Below are positions 33,830-45,224 of a stretch of 64,000 bases of DNA, piece by piece. Made by a program: the position numbers and the translations under genes. Origin of the DNA: Cynocephalus volans (taxonomy: Eukaryota > Chordata > Mammalia > Dermoptera > Cynocephalidae); the NCBI RefSeq assembly GCF_027409185.1, contig NC_084462.1, positions 26,015,577 to 26,079,576 of the forward strand, given 5' to 3'. Each line of letters opens with the position of its first letter. The first letter of the stretch is position 1. The notes under the pieces were generated by a model. That model saw only the letters and a list, made by a program, of their open reading frames with translations, did not search any database and was not told the origin of the DNA.

Positions 33830-33975
33830 GTTCAACCTTGCAAGCACTTATTGGGCACCTACTGTATTCCCAGGCCCTGAGCAAAGAGCTGGCCTCAAAA
33901 ACAAGAGAGAACAACCCCTGCACTCAGGGCTCCCAGTTCAGCCCAGACTGGCCCCGTACCCAGGAAGGTGAGAGG
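33830..33975 (-). repeat. L2 LINE 3' tail, antisense
   Basis: 'gcaagcacttattgggcacc', 'tactgtattcccaggccctg' and 'cactcagggctcccag' are a diverged inverse L2 terminus. Confidence 0.7.
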
Positions 33976-34495
33976 GGCTTCCAGGGCAGGGATTCCCCCC
34001 ACAGAACCTCTCAAAGTGCCAGCGCCACACAAGGAGGGAGGCCCAAGGCAGAGCCCTGCCCTACGGCCCATAACCTTCATTTCTTCCTCTGGCCTCTGCA
34101 AAGGGTCGTCACCGCCTGGATGAAGGCCTCTCAGAGACTCTTCTAAGAAGCTACAGGGCTCAGAAAATGGGGTTATGCAGGTGAGAGGTGGGGGGATAGG
34201 GCTGGGGCCCAGGCTGCTAGAGTCTCTAAAGCCACCCAGGCAGGTAGTTGGGAGGCAGACCCCAGACAGAGGCACTAAATCCCTTTCAGAGTCCCCCCAC
34301 TCAGGAGAGGGGCAGGCTGGGGAGCAGCCCAGGTGAGCTCCTGCCTCCCCATTGCGGGGGTGGGGGAGGGTGTCACATCTGTTTCTGAAGTTCAACCTCA
34401 ACCACAAGTGGTTTGAGAGGAGCCCTTAGCTGGGGGGAAGTGAGCCCCATCTCAGTGTGGTTATATCCCCAGAAAGCCCAGAAAGTTATGTTTCT
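33976..34495. other. Unique sequence, no feature seen
   Basis: GC-rich flank. A minus-strand frame of 170 codons (33895-34407) overlaps an L2 tail and has no recognisable domain. Confidence 0.4.
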
Positions 34496-34496
34496 G

Positions 34497-34705
34497 AGCC
34501 TGAATTCATTTCAAGTTTTTAAATGACTACTAAATTTTAGCTAGTTTAATTTCTTAAGTTTTTAAATGAATACTAAGTTTTTTTGTTAAGTCTGGATTCA
34601 TTTTAAGATTTTTAATGAATATTATTTTAATTATTTTAAATGCTAAGTATTTGTTTTTAATACATCTTTAAATAAATTTTAAGTTTTTAAATAAATGTGA
34701 GGTGG
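34497..34705. repeat. AT-rich degenerate tandem array
   Basis: Four imperfect copies of a unit close to AAGTTTTTAAATGAATACTAA start near 34513, 34556, 34605 and 34681. The spacing is irregular (about 43, 49 and 76 bases), and 'tggattcatttt'-type linkers also recur. About 80 percent A+T against GC-rich flanks. No known repeat family is recognised. Confidence 0.65.
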
Positions 34706-35645
34706 AATCTGGGCAGCCAGCAGTAGAGGTGAAGGAGGAGGAAGATTAAAGAGGCAGAGGGGAAGGGCCGGGTGCTGGAAAGAAGGAGGCACTGGCTGGG
34801 GGCTTGCTCTGCCCAGGGAAGGGTGTCCTCAGTTAATCAGATGGTTCTGTCCCTCACCATAGGTCCCCAACCTCTCAAAGCTTCTCCCCCACCACTTCTA
34901 CATCCAGTGACCTGACTCAGGCACAATGTGCTCAAAGAGATACCAGTCAACACAGGCATAACTGAGGAGTGGGACGGGGAAGCCTCCCAGTAGCCCCAGG
35001 GGTGAGGGAAGGCTTGCTGGAGGGGCCAGGAATCTCCCGACTTGCTAACTGATAATGGCTCTTCATCCTGCACAAGAAAAAACCAGACCTCCCAACGTGG
35101 CTTCACGGGCCCCTCTTCCATCTGCCCTTAGACAGACCTTCGCTAACGCTCACCCTGTTCCAGCTCCTGCTTTGGCCTGGTCCCTGCCCAGGAGTCCTTG
35201 GTGACTCAGGAAAGGCCATAGGGTTACCAAGAATCGGTTACCATCTTAGTGGTACCTCCTGCCTAGGCACCCCTCCACCACTGCCACTCTCCAGGCACCC
35301 AGAGCTCCAGCCATCGCTAGCTCTGACAACCCCCCGCATTTTCTCAGCCCTCCTATGTAATGTATACACACACACACTCATAAACACAGTCACCTTTTTG
35401 GCCCAGAGTCTCCACTAGTCAGTGCTGGACAACTTACCTGAGCATGTGCATATGGCACCATCAGAACCAAAAAGAAAAACGATTAAGAAATTTCACTGAT
35501 GAACTTATCCAAAATTTTCCAATCAGAAAATCTGAAAAGCAGCTGTTTTAATTTTGGCACACGTATAAGTTTTATTCTTTAGGACCTAGTATCCTTTTTT
35601 ATTTTTAATTCTTTATGAGCAAAGCACATCATCTGCTCAGTGTGG
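34706..35645. other. Unique sequence, no gene recognised
   Basis: It becomes AT-rich from 35455 to 35625 without a recognised repeat, and a short (CA)6 run occurs near 35366-35378. Confidence 0.4.
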
Positions 35646-35649
35646 GGCC

Positions 35650-35885
35650 TGCACCAGACCCAGGTCAGTGCTGTCTCCTGCAGGAAGCTTTCCAGGCTCC
35701 ACAGGCTGAGTCAAGCTCTCTCTGCCACACTCCCGTAGCCCCTGGGCTCCCTACCATTGCCATCTCCCCAGATAGTACTGGGTGATTTGCCCATCCCTGT
35801 GTCTCACCATGAGCTCCTGGAAGCAAGAACTAGGTCTCATTCCTCCCTGTGTCCCCAGCAATGCAAAGAGGCCAGAGACTGTTTG
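35650..35885 (+). repeat. L2 LINE 3' region, sense
   Basis: 'tcctgcaggaagctttccag', 'tgtctcaccatgagctcctgg' and 'gaactaggtctcattcctcc', then 'gtgtccccagcaatgcaaag', follow the L2 3' order. Confidence 0.8.
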
Positions 35886-36510
35886 TGGAACTAAGCCCTA
35901 TACATGGGCTGCCCTGAGTGAGTTTCCTCCTACTCCAGCTTGTGTCCTGGATCCCTGATGGGATTAGGTGTCCTTATAAATGGCCCTTTCACAAGCCTGC
36001 CACCCTCCCCCACTGGTCTGTGGGACCCTCTTTGGAGCCTTGGAGAAATCCCTCTCTTCCTGTCTCCCTCCAGGAGGGGGCTCCCACAGGCGCCTCTCCT
36101 CCCCGTCCAGCCTGGAGGAGGAGGATCAGATACAGGGCTGGAGGCCCCTTGTCTGTGCACAAGCAGGATTTATCTCAGTTTGGGGAGGTCCAGGGCCCCG
36201 GAGCCTTAGATCATCATTAGTTCCATCAAAGAGGCGGCTCTGATCTGAGGGGCAAGATGCATGGCGTCCAAATTGGAAACAGCCTGTTGAGCTGTGGGGC
36301 AGGAGCCAGGCGCAGAGAGGGCTCGGGCTGCCCAGGGGGAGACTGGGACACTGGAGAAGTCCCACAGTCACAGGAAGAGGAGGAGGAGGAGGGAAGAGAA
36401 AACATTCCACTCGGGCTCCGGGGAAGAAAGGAGTGTGGAGATGGAGAAGAGCCAAGTCTGCAAGTCACAGCGACCTCCCCAAGGAAGCTGTGGAAGAAGC
36501 GCGGCCAACA
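35886..36510. other. Unique sequence, no gene recognised
   Basis: Several overlapping plus- and minus-strand frames of 76-190 codons in GC-rich DNA, including a GAGGAGGAG run near 36377-36392. None has a recognisable domain. Confidence 0.4.
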
Positions 36511-36514
36511 CTGC

Positions 36515-36770
36515 TGTCTATGCAGAGGACCTACTGTGTGTCTGGCCCTGGGCCACCCACCTGCATGGGGCCTGCCTCACCCCCCCGAGCAACCTCCGGG
36601 AGATAGAAAGTATTGCCTTTGCTTTACAGACAGGGAAACTGAGGCTCCAAGGAGAGAACTGACATGCCCAAGGTCTCCCAGGATAGCTGGCAGAGTTGGG
36701 GTTCCAGCCCAAGTGGCTGGGTCCCCAGAGCTTCACCCTGCTCTGGAAAGGCAGAGCAAGGAATTGCTGA
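36515..36770 (-). repeat. MIR SINE, antisense
   Basis: 'ggacctactgtgtgtctgg', 'tgctttacagacagggaaac', 'tgaggctccaaggagagaac', 'tgcccaaggtctcccaggat' and 'ttggggttccagcccaag' are in antisense MIR order. Confidence 0.92.
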
Positions 36771-37360
36771 GCTGTAAGGTTCTCTACCCTTCAATCTCCT
36801 TGTTAGCACCTGGCACTGAGAGAGCTGTCTGATTTGAAGCTCCAGATTTAAGAGAGGTAGAGAAACAAGAGAAATGTCTTCTAAATATTGGGAAGTGGAA
36901 GTGGAATTTAAGTGGCACATTTAACAAACTTAAAAGATCTCTCCCATCTTTGCGGATGACCACCTCTTTCTACACTCCTCTCTCCCCAGGGATGTCCTCT
37001 ATCTCATGTCCTCCCCGCCCCACGGGCCTCCAGACATCTGATCCCCCACTGACTCCCAACACTCCCCAACAAGCCCCTCTCTCCAGAGGACAGAGGGTGG
37101 CTGAAGCCACAGTCCACTGGTGCTAACTTGCTATGGGCCACCTGGGTATGGTCCCTGCCCCTCTCTGCCTGGAAGAGACAGGCTCTGAGTGTGACCTCCA
37201 GCCCCAGATGGGCCAAGGGAGCTTCTCTGAGGACCTGAGAGGTAGCCCAGGAAGGACATCAAAATGTCTGCAAGGTGGGGCAGTGATTAGTACTTAGACT
37301 AGGAAGCTGTCCCAAGGAACAGGGGACAGAGACAAGAGAGACAGACTTCTGTCTCAGGGT
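36771..37360. other. Unique sequence, no feature seen
   Basis: Nothing recognised. Confidence 0.4.
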
Positions 37361-37364
37361 GTTC

Positions 37365-37790
37365 CAGAGGCTTTGTTTATAATGGTGAAAAATGGGAAAC
37401 AGCCTAAATTTTCAATAGTAGTTAAATAATTCCATGTGATGGGATATCATGTGGCCACTACAAATGATTCATTGACAGAGGCAAAACGCAGTCAGTATGA
37501 TGCAAGGTAACTTACGCAAAGGATTTATCGCCACTTCTGGTGCATTAAAAACACTCAAGAAATGGTAACTGCAGTTGGTATGTGACAAAAGCAGGAATGA
37601 AAAAAATATATATATGGAATGATCTCAAATGCATAAACAACAACAAACGCATAGAAAAAGACAGGAAGGACATACAATGTAATATTGTGGAGTTGTGGGA
37701 TTACTGGAGATTTGGGAGTTCACTTTTTCCTGTATTTTCCAATTTTTCTCTGAGTGGATATATTTTTTTTAATCAGTGGAAAATTTTTCC
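37365..37790 (+). repeat. L1M LINE 3' fragment
   Basis: 'tttataatggtgaaaaatgg', 'aaacagcctaaattttcaa', 'tagttaaataattccatg' and 'ggatatcatgtggccacta' are characteristic of the L1MC/ME 3' region. The later 'ttcctgtattttccaatttt' and T-rich end fit the same element. Confidence 0.85.
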
Positions 37791-37975
37791 CAGCATTTTA
37801 TTACAAAAATGTCCAAATGTACAGCAGAGTTGAAATAGTGTCACAATGAACAAGTATATACCTCTTCCTACATTATACCAATAAAATTTTATTACACTTT
37901 ACCTCACATCCATCCATCTACCCCTCCCTCTATCTTTCCCTTCATACTTCAACATGCATGTCAGCTACCTAGAGG
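37791..37975. repeat. Possible L1-associated noncoding segment
   Basis: 'attttattacaaaaatgtcc', 'aaatgtacagcagagttgaa' and the run 'catccatccatctacccc' resemble a recurrent L1M-linked segment. Family and strand are uncertain. Confidence 0.4.
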
Positions 37976-38129
37976 GCAGAGGCTGATCTTGGCCCTGAGA
38001 GAAGCAGCCCCCCACACCACCCTCCTGTAGCAGCTGGTATGGAAGGGCTGGGCTGGGGCGGGGTGAGGCCTAGCCCTACGGCCTGGCTCTCTGGGTGACC
38101 TAATCAGCCCCTGGAGCCCTGCAGTTTCT

Positions 38130-38200
38130 CCCTACCTGAGGCAGGAATAATGACGTGTAAATAAAACTCTATGCTCCCAATTACCTGAGGGTAAGGTGAA
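38130..38200. promoter_or_regulatory. Candidate regulatory patch: CRE half-site next to forkhead motif
   Basis: TGACGT (38151-38156) overlaps GTGTAAATAAAAC (38155-38167), which holds a forkhead RTAAAYA core. Non-repeat, AT-rich patch in GC-rich surroundings. Motif evidence only. Confidence 0.25.
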
Positions 38201-38244
38201 GGTTGCCTGAAATAAGGCCTGAACTCACCTTGGGCTTCCTGTAG

Positions 38245-38405
38245 GGGTACAGTTGTCAGAGTTAGCAAATAAAAACACAGGACACCCCGTTACATTTGAA
38301 TTTCAGATAAACAACAAATGTCTTGGTGTAAGAATGTCCCACACAGTAATTGGGATATATTCATTACAAAATTATTCAGTCTATTTTATCTGGCAACCCT
38401 ATGCA
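38245..38405. mobile_element. Probable DNA-transposon-derived element
   Basis: 'gttagcaaataaaaacacag', 'acatttgaatttcagataaa', 'caacaaatgtcttggtgtaag' and the end 'tctggcaaccct' match a recurrent palindromic mammalian DNA element, here with only one arm well kept. Family name not assigned. Confidence 0.45.
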
Positions 38406-38479
38406 AGACAGGAAAATGGAAGGCCCAGGAAGTTGCATGTTGGAAGTTAGAATCTGGGATGGGGTTTTTTATAACAAAG

Positions 38480-38650
38480 TCTCACATTCTTTCTGTGCAT
38501 TATAGGCCACAAGGTGTTTTCAGTCTGTCGTCTCGCTTGAGACTCACAATCACCCTCCAGGAGAACATTATTTCATTAAAGAAACTGAGGCTCAGAGAAG
38601 TCCAGGGTCCCCACCCAGCTGACCACTGCAAAGTCAGAGCTTGGCCTCAG
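38480..38650 (-). repeat. MIR SINE, antisense
   Basis: 'gagaacattatttcattaaag', 'aaactgaggctcagagaagt' and 'cactgcaaagtcagagcttgg' match antisense MIR. Confidence 0.85.
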
Positions 38651-39650
38651 TGTCTCTTGAGACCTCAGCAGACCATAGCTATAGTGCTCAGTGGGGAGCC
38701 CCATGGTGGAGCTGAGGCCCCCAGAGGTCACAGGGCAAGGCTACAGCAGGACAGGGCAAGCATCCAGACTTCTCACCTCATCAGCGCTCTTTTCAGGGCA
38801 CCTCCAGGCCCTACACACAGCTTCTGGAGGAGGAGACAGCTGCAGATAGTGGCAATGGAGTGACAGGGGCTACATGCCAGGGCACAGGGGTGGGTGCTGC
38901 AAATGGAAATGTCCTGCAGGCCACCATGATGCTCCTTTGGCCTCCAGCTCGCCAGTCCTTTGGCCTGCCTGCAGCCATCCCAGATTCTCACCTTTCACCC
39001 ATCCATTTGCTCATTCAGCAGAACTAGGTATGTGTTTGACAGTCGGAGGATGACATTTTATTTGCATAGGGGAGGACCACACTCTCCACCAGCGGATCTG
39101 AGAGAGGGGTTGACAAGATGTTTCCGGTTGACTATTTTCCAAAAGGCTTATTTTTTAATAACCTGTGAACGTTTTCAGAGTAGCAGGTTATTTCTGTTAT
39201 GTCCTTTTCACAACCACACTTCATTCACCTGAAACTGGGGCCATTGCTGGGGACCTGTGAGTTAAGATTTGAAGGGTAAAATACGGAAACGGGGCCCACT
39301 CCAGGGCTGGCTTCTCAGAGGTGAGACAGAAATCGTGAAGCCCACCTGCCTCTTGGACAGTGCCTGCAAGTTCTCTGTGGCACCACAGAGCAGCGTCATG
39401 TCCTTCGTTTTGGTACCAGCCCCTGCCCAGCTGTTCTCAGCTACCAGGTCCAACATGGGATGGGAAATGAGCCTCCACATCTCTTCCTGGGTGACGGTGT
39501 TGAGCGATCAGGGCAGTGGCCGACTCGTGGAACTCTGGTGAAACTCAAGTTCTAGGGTCTTTCTTACATCAGGTCTGCGAGTTTATCCCACACGCTTGGC
39601 CATTGCTTCATCGAGGGGTTCCTTGCATTTAAACAGTGATTTTTAAAATG
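38651..39650. other. Unique sequence, no gene recognised
   Basis: About 1 kb without a recognised repeat or exon. Confidence 0.4.
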
Positions 39651-39655
39651 TACAA

Positions 39656-39732
39656 GGGGACTTCGAAATATTCATGGAAAAGTGGAATTGAAAGATTATA
39701 CGAATCTTTCCAAGAGTTTTTTGAAAACCCCC
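39656..39732. mobile_element. Short palindromic MITE
   Basis: A 77 bp element with imperfect terminal inverted repeats: the left end GGGGACTTCGAAATATTCATGG pairs with the complement of the right end, which reads CCAAGAG, then TTTTTTGAAAACCCCC. I recognise it as the type of small Tc1/mariner-like repeat with 'ggggacttcaaaaagttc' termini. The family is uncertain. Confidence 0.6.
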
Positions 39733-40179
<447 letters not shown>

Positions 40180-40180
<1 letters not shown>

Positions 40181-40560
40181 CTCGATTCATGGGCCACCTG
40201 TGGGTCTGATCTTCGTTTAATGCTGCTCTCAAAGTTTCAATAATTGCCTGGAAGCCGTTCAGTCACGGCAGATAGTGCCTGGGGATGTATGGTCCCACGT
40301 GTGTTCCACACACTACCCAGCATCCTGCAACGTTGCTTCCCCACTCTTGTTGCACATGTTTTAGGTAATCACCAATCTTTTCACAGATGAATGGAGAGCG
40401 TAGAATAAAGAGTTGAACTCCTCAAAAGCACGTCGCAGTTTTTTCATTTTTCTGCAGAAGCCCCAGCATCACAAGGTGCAAGTGATGGGCCACGGCATAT
40501 GCCTAGCCAGTCCTGGGTCTTCCTCCTTACCCTGTACTGCCGCATAGCCAGAATTCTTCA
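40180..40560 (-). pseudogene. Decayed hAT-family transposase fragment
   Basis: On the minus strand, broken frames read in order like the middle of hAT transposases. An AYAVAHHLHLVM stretch (about 40465-40500) resembles the conserved 'hCxAHxLxL' block. FNSLFYALHSSVKR (about 40385-40430) resembles the 'ffsxSxKR' block, and a FQAIIETLRAALNEDQ stretch (about 40210-40260) resembles the segment after the conserved tryptophan region. Stops and frameshifts separate these blocks, so it cannot encode a protein. The match is by motif order only, and the subfamily and full extent are unknown. Confidence 0.45.
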
Positions 40561-42290
40561 CACATTTGTCGAGCCCTCCCTTGTGGATTTGGCCACCCAT
40601 GTGATGAATTCCACTTGGATTTGCTACAGTTAAGTCTTTATGACCATATATAAGTTGGTCTTTGTCATCTTTTCAATACCAGCAAAATCTAGGAGTCTTT
40701 ATAATGGAGATAATGATTGAGATTTTTCTTACGTAAACTACAGTGTTCTCCCACTGCCCAACTATGGCCTTGTCACGTGTTACTGAGTCAGGAAACATTG
40801 GATTTCATCTGCCATGCCCTGCAACATTCCAGGTTTTATTTTTCCAGTGATTTCATTTTGAATTTTCTAACTTCTGTAGACATCAACAGATTCATAAGTT
40901 AGAATAGCTCCTCTTTATGTCTTCCAGAAACTCCCTGCGAATTGCCTTTATTCACAGATGAAATCTACTTGTCATGACTTCTTAATGATAAACACTGTTT
41001 TCCAAGAAATAAAATATGTTTAACTCTGAACTTCAGGGAGGTTCCTGTTTTTTCAAGCTGTTATGAGTGAGCAGATAATAATTTATTAGTGACAGTTTCA
41101 CTAGGAAATCAATATTCTCCCCCATCGCAATGACTTCAGATGAGGTTTATTTCTGTATTTTCAGAATTTTCACAGAGATTTTAAAAAAAGAAACCCAGAA
41201 ATTCCTGTTCTGCGTAAATGATTCTCCTCTGCAAAATGTTAGAACAAATAAGAGGGAAACATGCTTTTTCACCCCATTTTCTACCCCTGCAAATCTGACA
41301 CCAAGTCCTCAACACTTCCAGATTTGTCTTAAACTCCTCACACATTAAAAGTGAATTTTACCTTATCCATCACAAATTTCAAACCATGTGTGGTATCCCA
41401 GCTTGAAACCACATTATGTCCTATATCTATACTGGCATCATTTGTATACAGATTAATAATTGGTGATAAGGAAATACTTGAAGCACCATTTCGGCTTCAG
41501 CATTAAAGAACAAGAAACAAATAAATAAAACACTGTTGGTGTTCCTAAGCATGGAGTCAACACCCTCAGAGTCAGACTGTCCTGTACTCAAAACATTTCC
41601 ACATTTCAATGATACACATGAGTTTTAGATTGGCTGAGCTGAACTCTTGGAAATATGAACATAGACTTTGATTTTCACATCTTTTTCCAATAATCACACT
41701 TACCAAGAAAGAAACCATAGCTGACCATGACCAATACACTCAATAATTGAAGGCGAGTAAGACATTTATCTTCCCAGCAATACAAAGGTACGCACTTGTC
41801 AACATGAGCAGGAGGCTTGCTTGGGCGAGCAGGCAGAGTATTTGTCAACCAAGGGTGCAAAATTGATGGATTCTGCTACCACATGTGTGGTGTTAGCTTT
41901 CATTTTCTATCTTGGTGAGGAGATTACTATTTTTTAATACTACCACAGCATAAAGAGAAGTATGAATTGTTTCATGTGTATGTAGCTAACTTCCATGTCT
42001 TTTTGACCCTTTTCTGTCACATTTTTGACAGGCAATGCAGTTTTTTGGTTTTTTGAGTTTTTTTCCTCTGTCTCTTTGGGAAGCTAGGGCAGTTGCTGGG
42101 GTGCTCCATTTATTCTCCTGCTCCTTGGTCTTTCAAGGAACGTTTCCATGCCAAGTACACACTCGAGCCCCGGACACACAGATACATGATCCATTTCATG
42201 TCCTGGGAAGCTCGTAGCTCAGAGGGCAGGACAGATGTTGACAATTCTAAACTATTTTTACTTAGAGTGCTTCTAACACCAAATGTGTAA
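40561..42290. other. AT-rich block, unassigned
   Basis: About 1.7 kb of AT-rich sequence that differs in composition from both flanks and contains no recognised SINE, L1 or LTR. It may be the rest of the hAT element or an unrelated old insertion. Short minus-strand frames (e.g. 41675-41860) have no recognised domain. Confidence 0.35.
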
Positions 42291-42294
42291 GATT

Positions 42295-43160
42295 TCCTTC
42301 CCCACGCCAACCAATTCTCCGACTTTCCAGAAACGACTGGATGTCCTATAATTTAACACGATTCTGACACTAACTACTGGGAGTTAGGGCAGACCCCATA
42401 GGTTAAAGACTCAGTCCCACAAGACCACCCCCACTTCAGATGCCAATCTCAAGTATTGGGTGCCCAGGGTACCCACATGTCTGTCCAACTTGGCTACAGA
42501 GTCAGGGGTTCCCACAATCACCCCCTCAGATTCAATAATTTGCTAGAATGACTCACAGAACTCAAGGAAACACTTTACCTACTATTATCTGTTTATTATA
42601 AAGAATATTTAAAAAGATACAGATGAACGGCCAGATGAAAAGACACACAGGGAAAGGTATGGAGGTGTGTGCTGGGGCTTACACGTTCTCTCTGGGTATG
42701 CCACTGCTCCGGCACCTAGATGCATTCACAAACCTGGAATCTCTCTGTCACTTAGGGATTTTATAGAGGTTTGATTACACTGGCATGATTGATTAAATCT
42801 TTGATCACTGGTAATTAATTCAATCTCCAGCCCCTCTCCCCTCCCTGGAGGTCTGGGGCAGAGATGAAAGTTCTAACCCTCTAATCACGTGTTTGGTTCC
42901 TCTGGCCACCAGCCCCTGTCCTGAAGCTGTCTAGGGGCCACCAAGAGTCACTTCATCAGCATAAACTCAGCTGTGGTTGAAAGGGATTCATCATGAATAA
43001 TAAAAGATACTCTTGTTACACAGGAAATTCCAAGGTTTTAGAAGGTCTGGGTTAGGAATCAGGGGAAAAAACCAAATATATATTTCCAAGTGCATTACAA
43101 AGTTACAACGTGATAACTGCAGACCGTTGGGGCATTTTTTCCCTGGCTGGGATGAGGAAG
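42295..43160 (-). repeat. Endogenous retroviral-type LTR, antisense
   Basis: A long repeat read on the minus strand, with conserved blocks such as (plus strand) 'gctagaatgactcacagaac', 'aaaagatacagatgaacggcc', 'aaccctctaatcacgtgttt' and 'aggaaattccaaggtttt'. On the minus strand a TATAAAA (42759-42765) lies about 165 bases upstream of an AATAAA (42592-42597), the U3-R layout of an LTR. No retroviral coding region adjoins it, so it is a solo LTR. The family is not named with confidence. Confidence 0.7.
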
Positions 43161-43915
43161 AAAGAATGAGCAAAGGTTTCACGGAAGAAATGACAGGCAC
43201 TGGCAGAGATAGGGAATGACTTGTGGCCACCGATAACCCCACCAATACCCTGAGCCAACCCCCCAAAAATACAACCTAAGTAAAAAAAGCGTGCAAGTTC
43301 AGTTTCAAGATGAGTTCCTAGTTTTTGCCCACCTGATTTCCACCCTTAAACCTCCCCCAGAGATCAACGGGGGAATAGGGCTCTCCTCAGGACCTTCTGC
43401 CCACCTTAGGGGAGAGACAGGCTCCTCCGCCGGCACTAGGACGATGCCGCTGTTAGCGGATGTCTCTTTCACGTCCAGAAAGGACTCTCCGGCCCCAAAG
43501 CCCCGAGAGAGGTCTTGTTCAACCCTCAGTAAGGTACAGGTAATGAACATCAGTGCCTGGGCCCCGGTTCAGACACACTGCTGCAGAACCGTCGGGCGAG
43601 GGACCTAGGTGTCCGTCCTTTCAACATGTTACACAGACCAGAGTTGGAGAACCACTGTGCATAACCCGTTGTTTGGGAAAGGGAGTAGGGATTCTCTAGG
43701 GAGCCACAACCCCTGGACTGCCATTCAGGGTAAGTGATGCCCATTTGAGGGCAGGGATGAAAAAGACTACCTGATGGTGGGTGGCTTTGGGCTCTGGGCA
43801 ATAGCCTCACCAGGGAGAATGTCCTCCACCAGGCCAGCCTGACCCCCACTCAAGCCAATCCACAGGGAGGGAGGAAACCAAACATTGTCTGGGTTCCACC
43901 GGTGGCCAGGCACTT
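43161..43915. other. Unique sequence, no gene recognised
   Basis: A short 'ttggagaaccactgtg' at 43643-43658 resembles a hAT MITE terminus, but no body is visible. Nothing else recognised. Confidence 0.4.
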
Positions 43916-43919
43916 ACTT

Positions 43920-44625
43920 TCCTTGTAGCCTACCCCTGCTCCAGCCCCCATGACACTGCTTTGGATCTGGTCTCATCATCTACTTGGACAGCTGCCCCGC
44001 TGGTCCCTCTGCTTCCAGTCGCTGCTGCTGCAGTCCATATGCCATACTTCTGCCTGGGCAATCACCCATAAATGCAAATTAATCTCATTTCTCCCCCATT
44101 GAAATCCTTAAATGACTCCCCACTGTCTGCAGGGAAATGTTCAAACTGGTCAGCTGGGCCTCCGAGACTTTTCAGAATTCTGAAAGACTTTCTTTCCTTG
44201 TCTACAAATAACCACATTTATGCCCCCACCCCCAACCTACCTGCTTCCTGGTCACGCATGTTCAGGCACTGCTGGTGCAGTATAGTGTCATGGTCAAACC
44301 TAATAAATATTTGTTATTGTTGTGTCTCTGCTCGTACTGCTCTTTCCACCTGCATGTTCATCCACTCTTCTCACCTCTGAACTCCTATTCATCCTTCAAA
44401 ACAAAACTAAAGTCCAGCTGCGGAGCCCTCTGTGACTCCTCTGAGATACCTACTGCCTCCTCTGTGTTTGCTCCACCTCCTGGGCTTACCTGCCTCCCAG
44501 CACATATCACACTGACCTCTGAGTTCACCCACTTCTCTGTGTCCTCAACTGCACTGTGTCCTATTTACCCTTCCCTAATGCCCCAGGGCCAATTTGATGA
44601 ATGAATAAATAAACTCTCAGCAATG
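43920..44625 (+). repeat. L2 LINE 3' end, sense, long copy
   Basis: About 700 bp of sense L2: 'gaaatccttaaatgactcccc' with the following 'gcagggaaatgttcaaactgg', 'cttcaaaacaaaactaaagtc', 'ggagccctctgtgactcctc', 'cctcccagcacatatcaca' and the terminal 'gatgaatgaataaataaa'. Confidence 0.9.
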
Positions 44626-44930
44626 GTAATAGTAGATTTTTACTATCATCTTCGAGAATAAACACTAAAAACCACATTATAAAAAAGAAACCTGATTTCT
44701 ATTTATGCAATCTTTTTTGAAGTCATAACAGACCATTAATGTTTCCAGAAAGAAGAAAATGTGAACTGAATAAAAGGTTGAACTTTTTTTTCATATCAGA
44801 GAAGTAATAACATAGAAAACATTTTTTGTTTAATTAGTCATTATGGTCAGGTATCTATGGAAACAACTGGATGATCAGGCCCAAAGTGGATAACCATCTA
44901 TTCCTTTAACAATGCACAATCAACACGAAA
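44626..44930. other. AT-rich unique sequence
   Basis: No recognised repeat. It has runs such as GAACTTTTTTTTC and a 'catttttt' run. Confidence 0.4.
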
Positions 44931-44934
44931 GTTA

Positions 44935-45215
44935 GAGCATCGATATTCACTCCTTCAACAAATGCTTCTTGACCGTGAATGAAGAGATGAGAAAACAAAA
45001 CTCAGTCCCCGCTTTCCAAAGCAGCCAAGGTCGACAGGCAGCGTCAGCACACCCTGTTCTGACGGGAAAGTGATGGAGTCCAGGGAGGGGTGAAAGAGTG
45101 TTTGCACACCAGTGGGAAAGACCTAGCTGCAGGGGAGATGAGGTGGAATAGGTGGGAGAGAAATGTAGGAGCGAAGTCCTTGAGAAGGTTGGCTGAGGGG
45201 AGATCAACAGCAAAA
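44935..45215 (-). repeat. L2 LINE fragment, antisense
   Basis: 'tcactccttcaacaaatgct' and 'actcagtccccgctttcc' fit the inverse L2 tail. The following 'aagtccttgagaaggttgg' is compatible but diverged. Confidence 0.45.
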
Positions 45216-45224
45216 GGGCACAAA

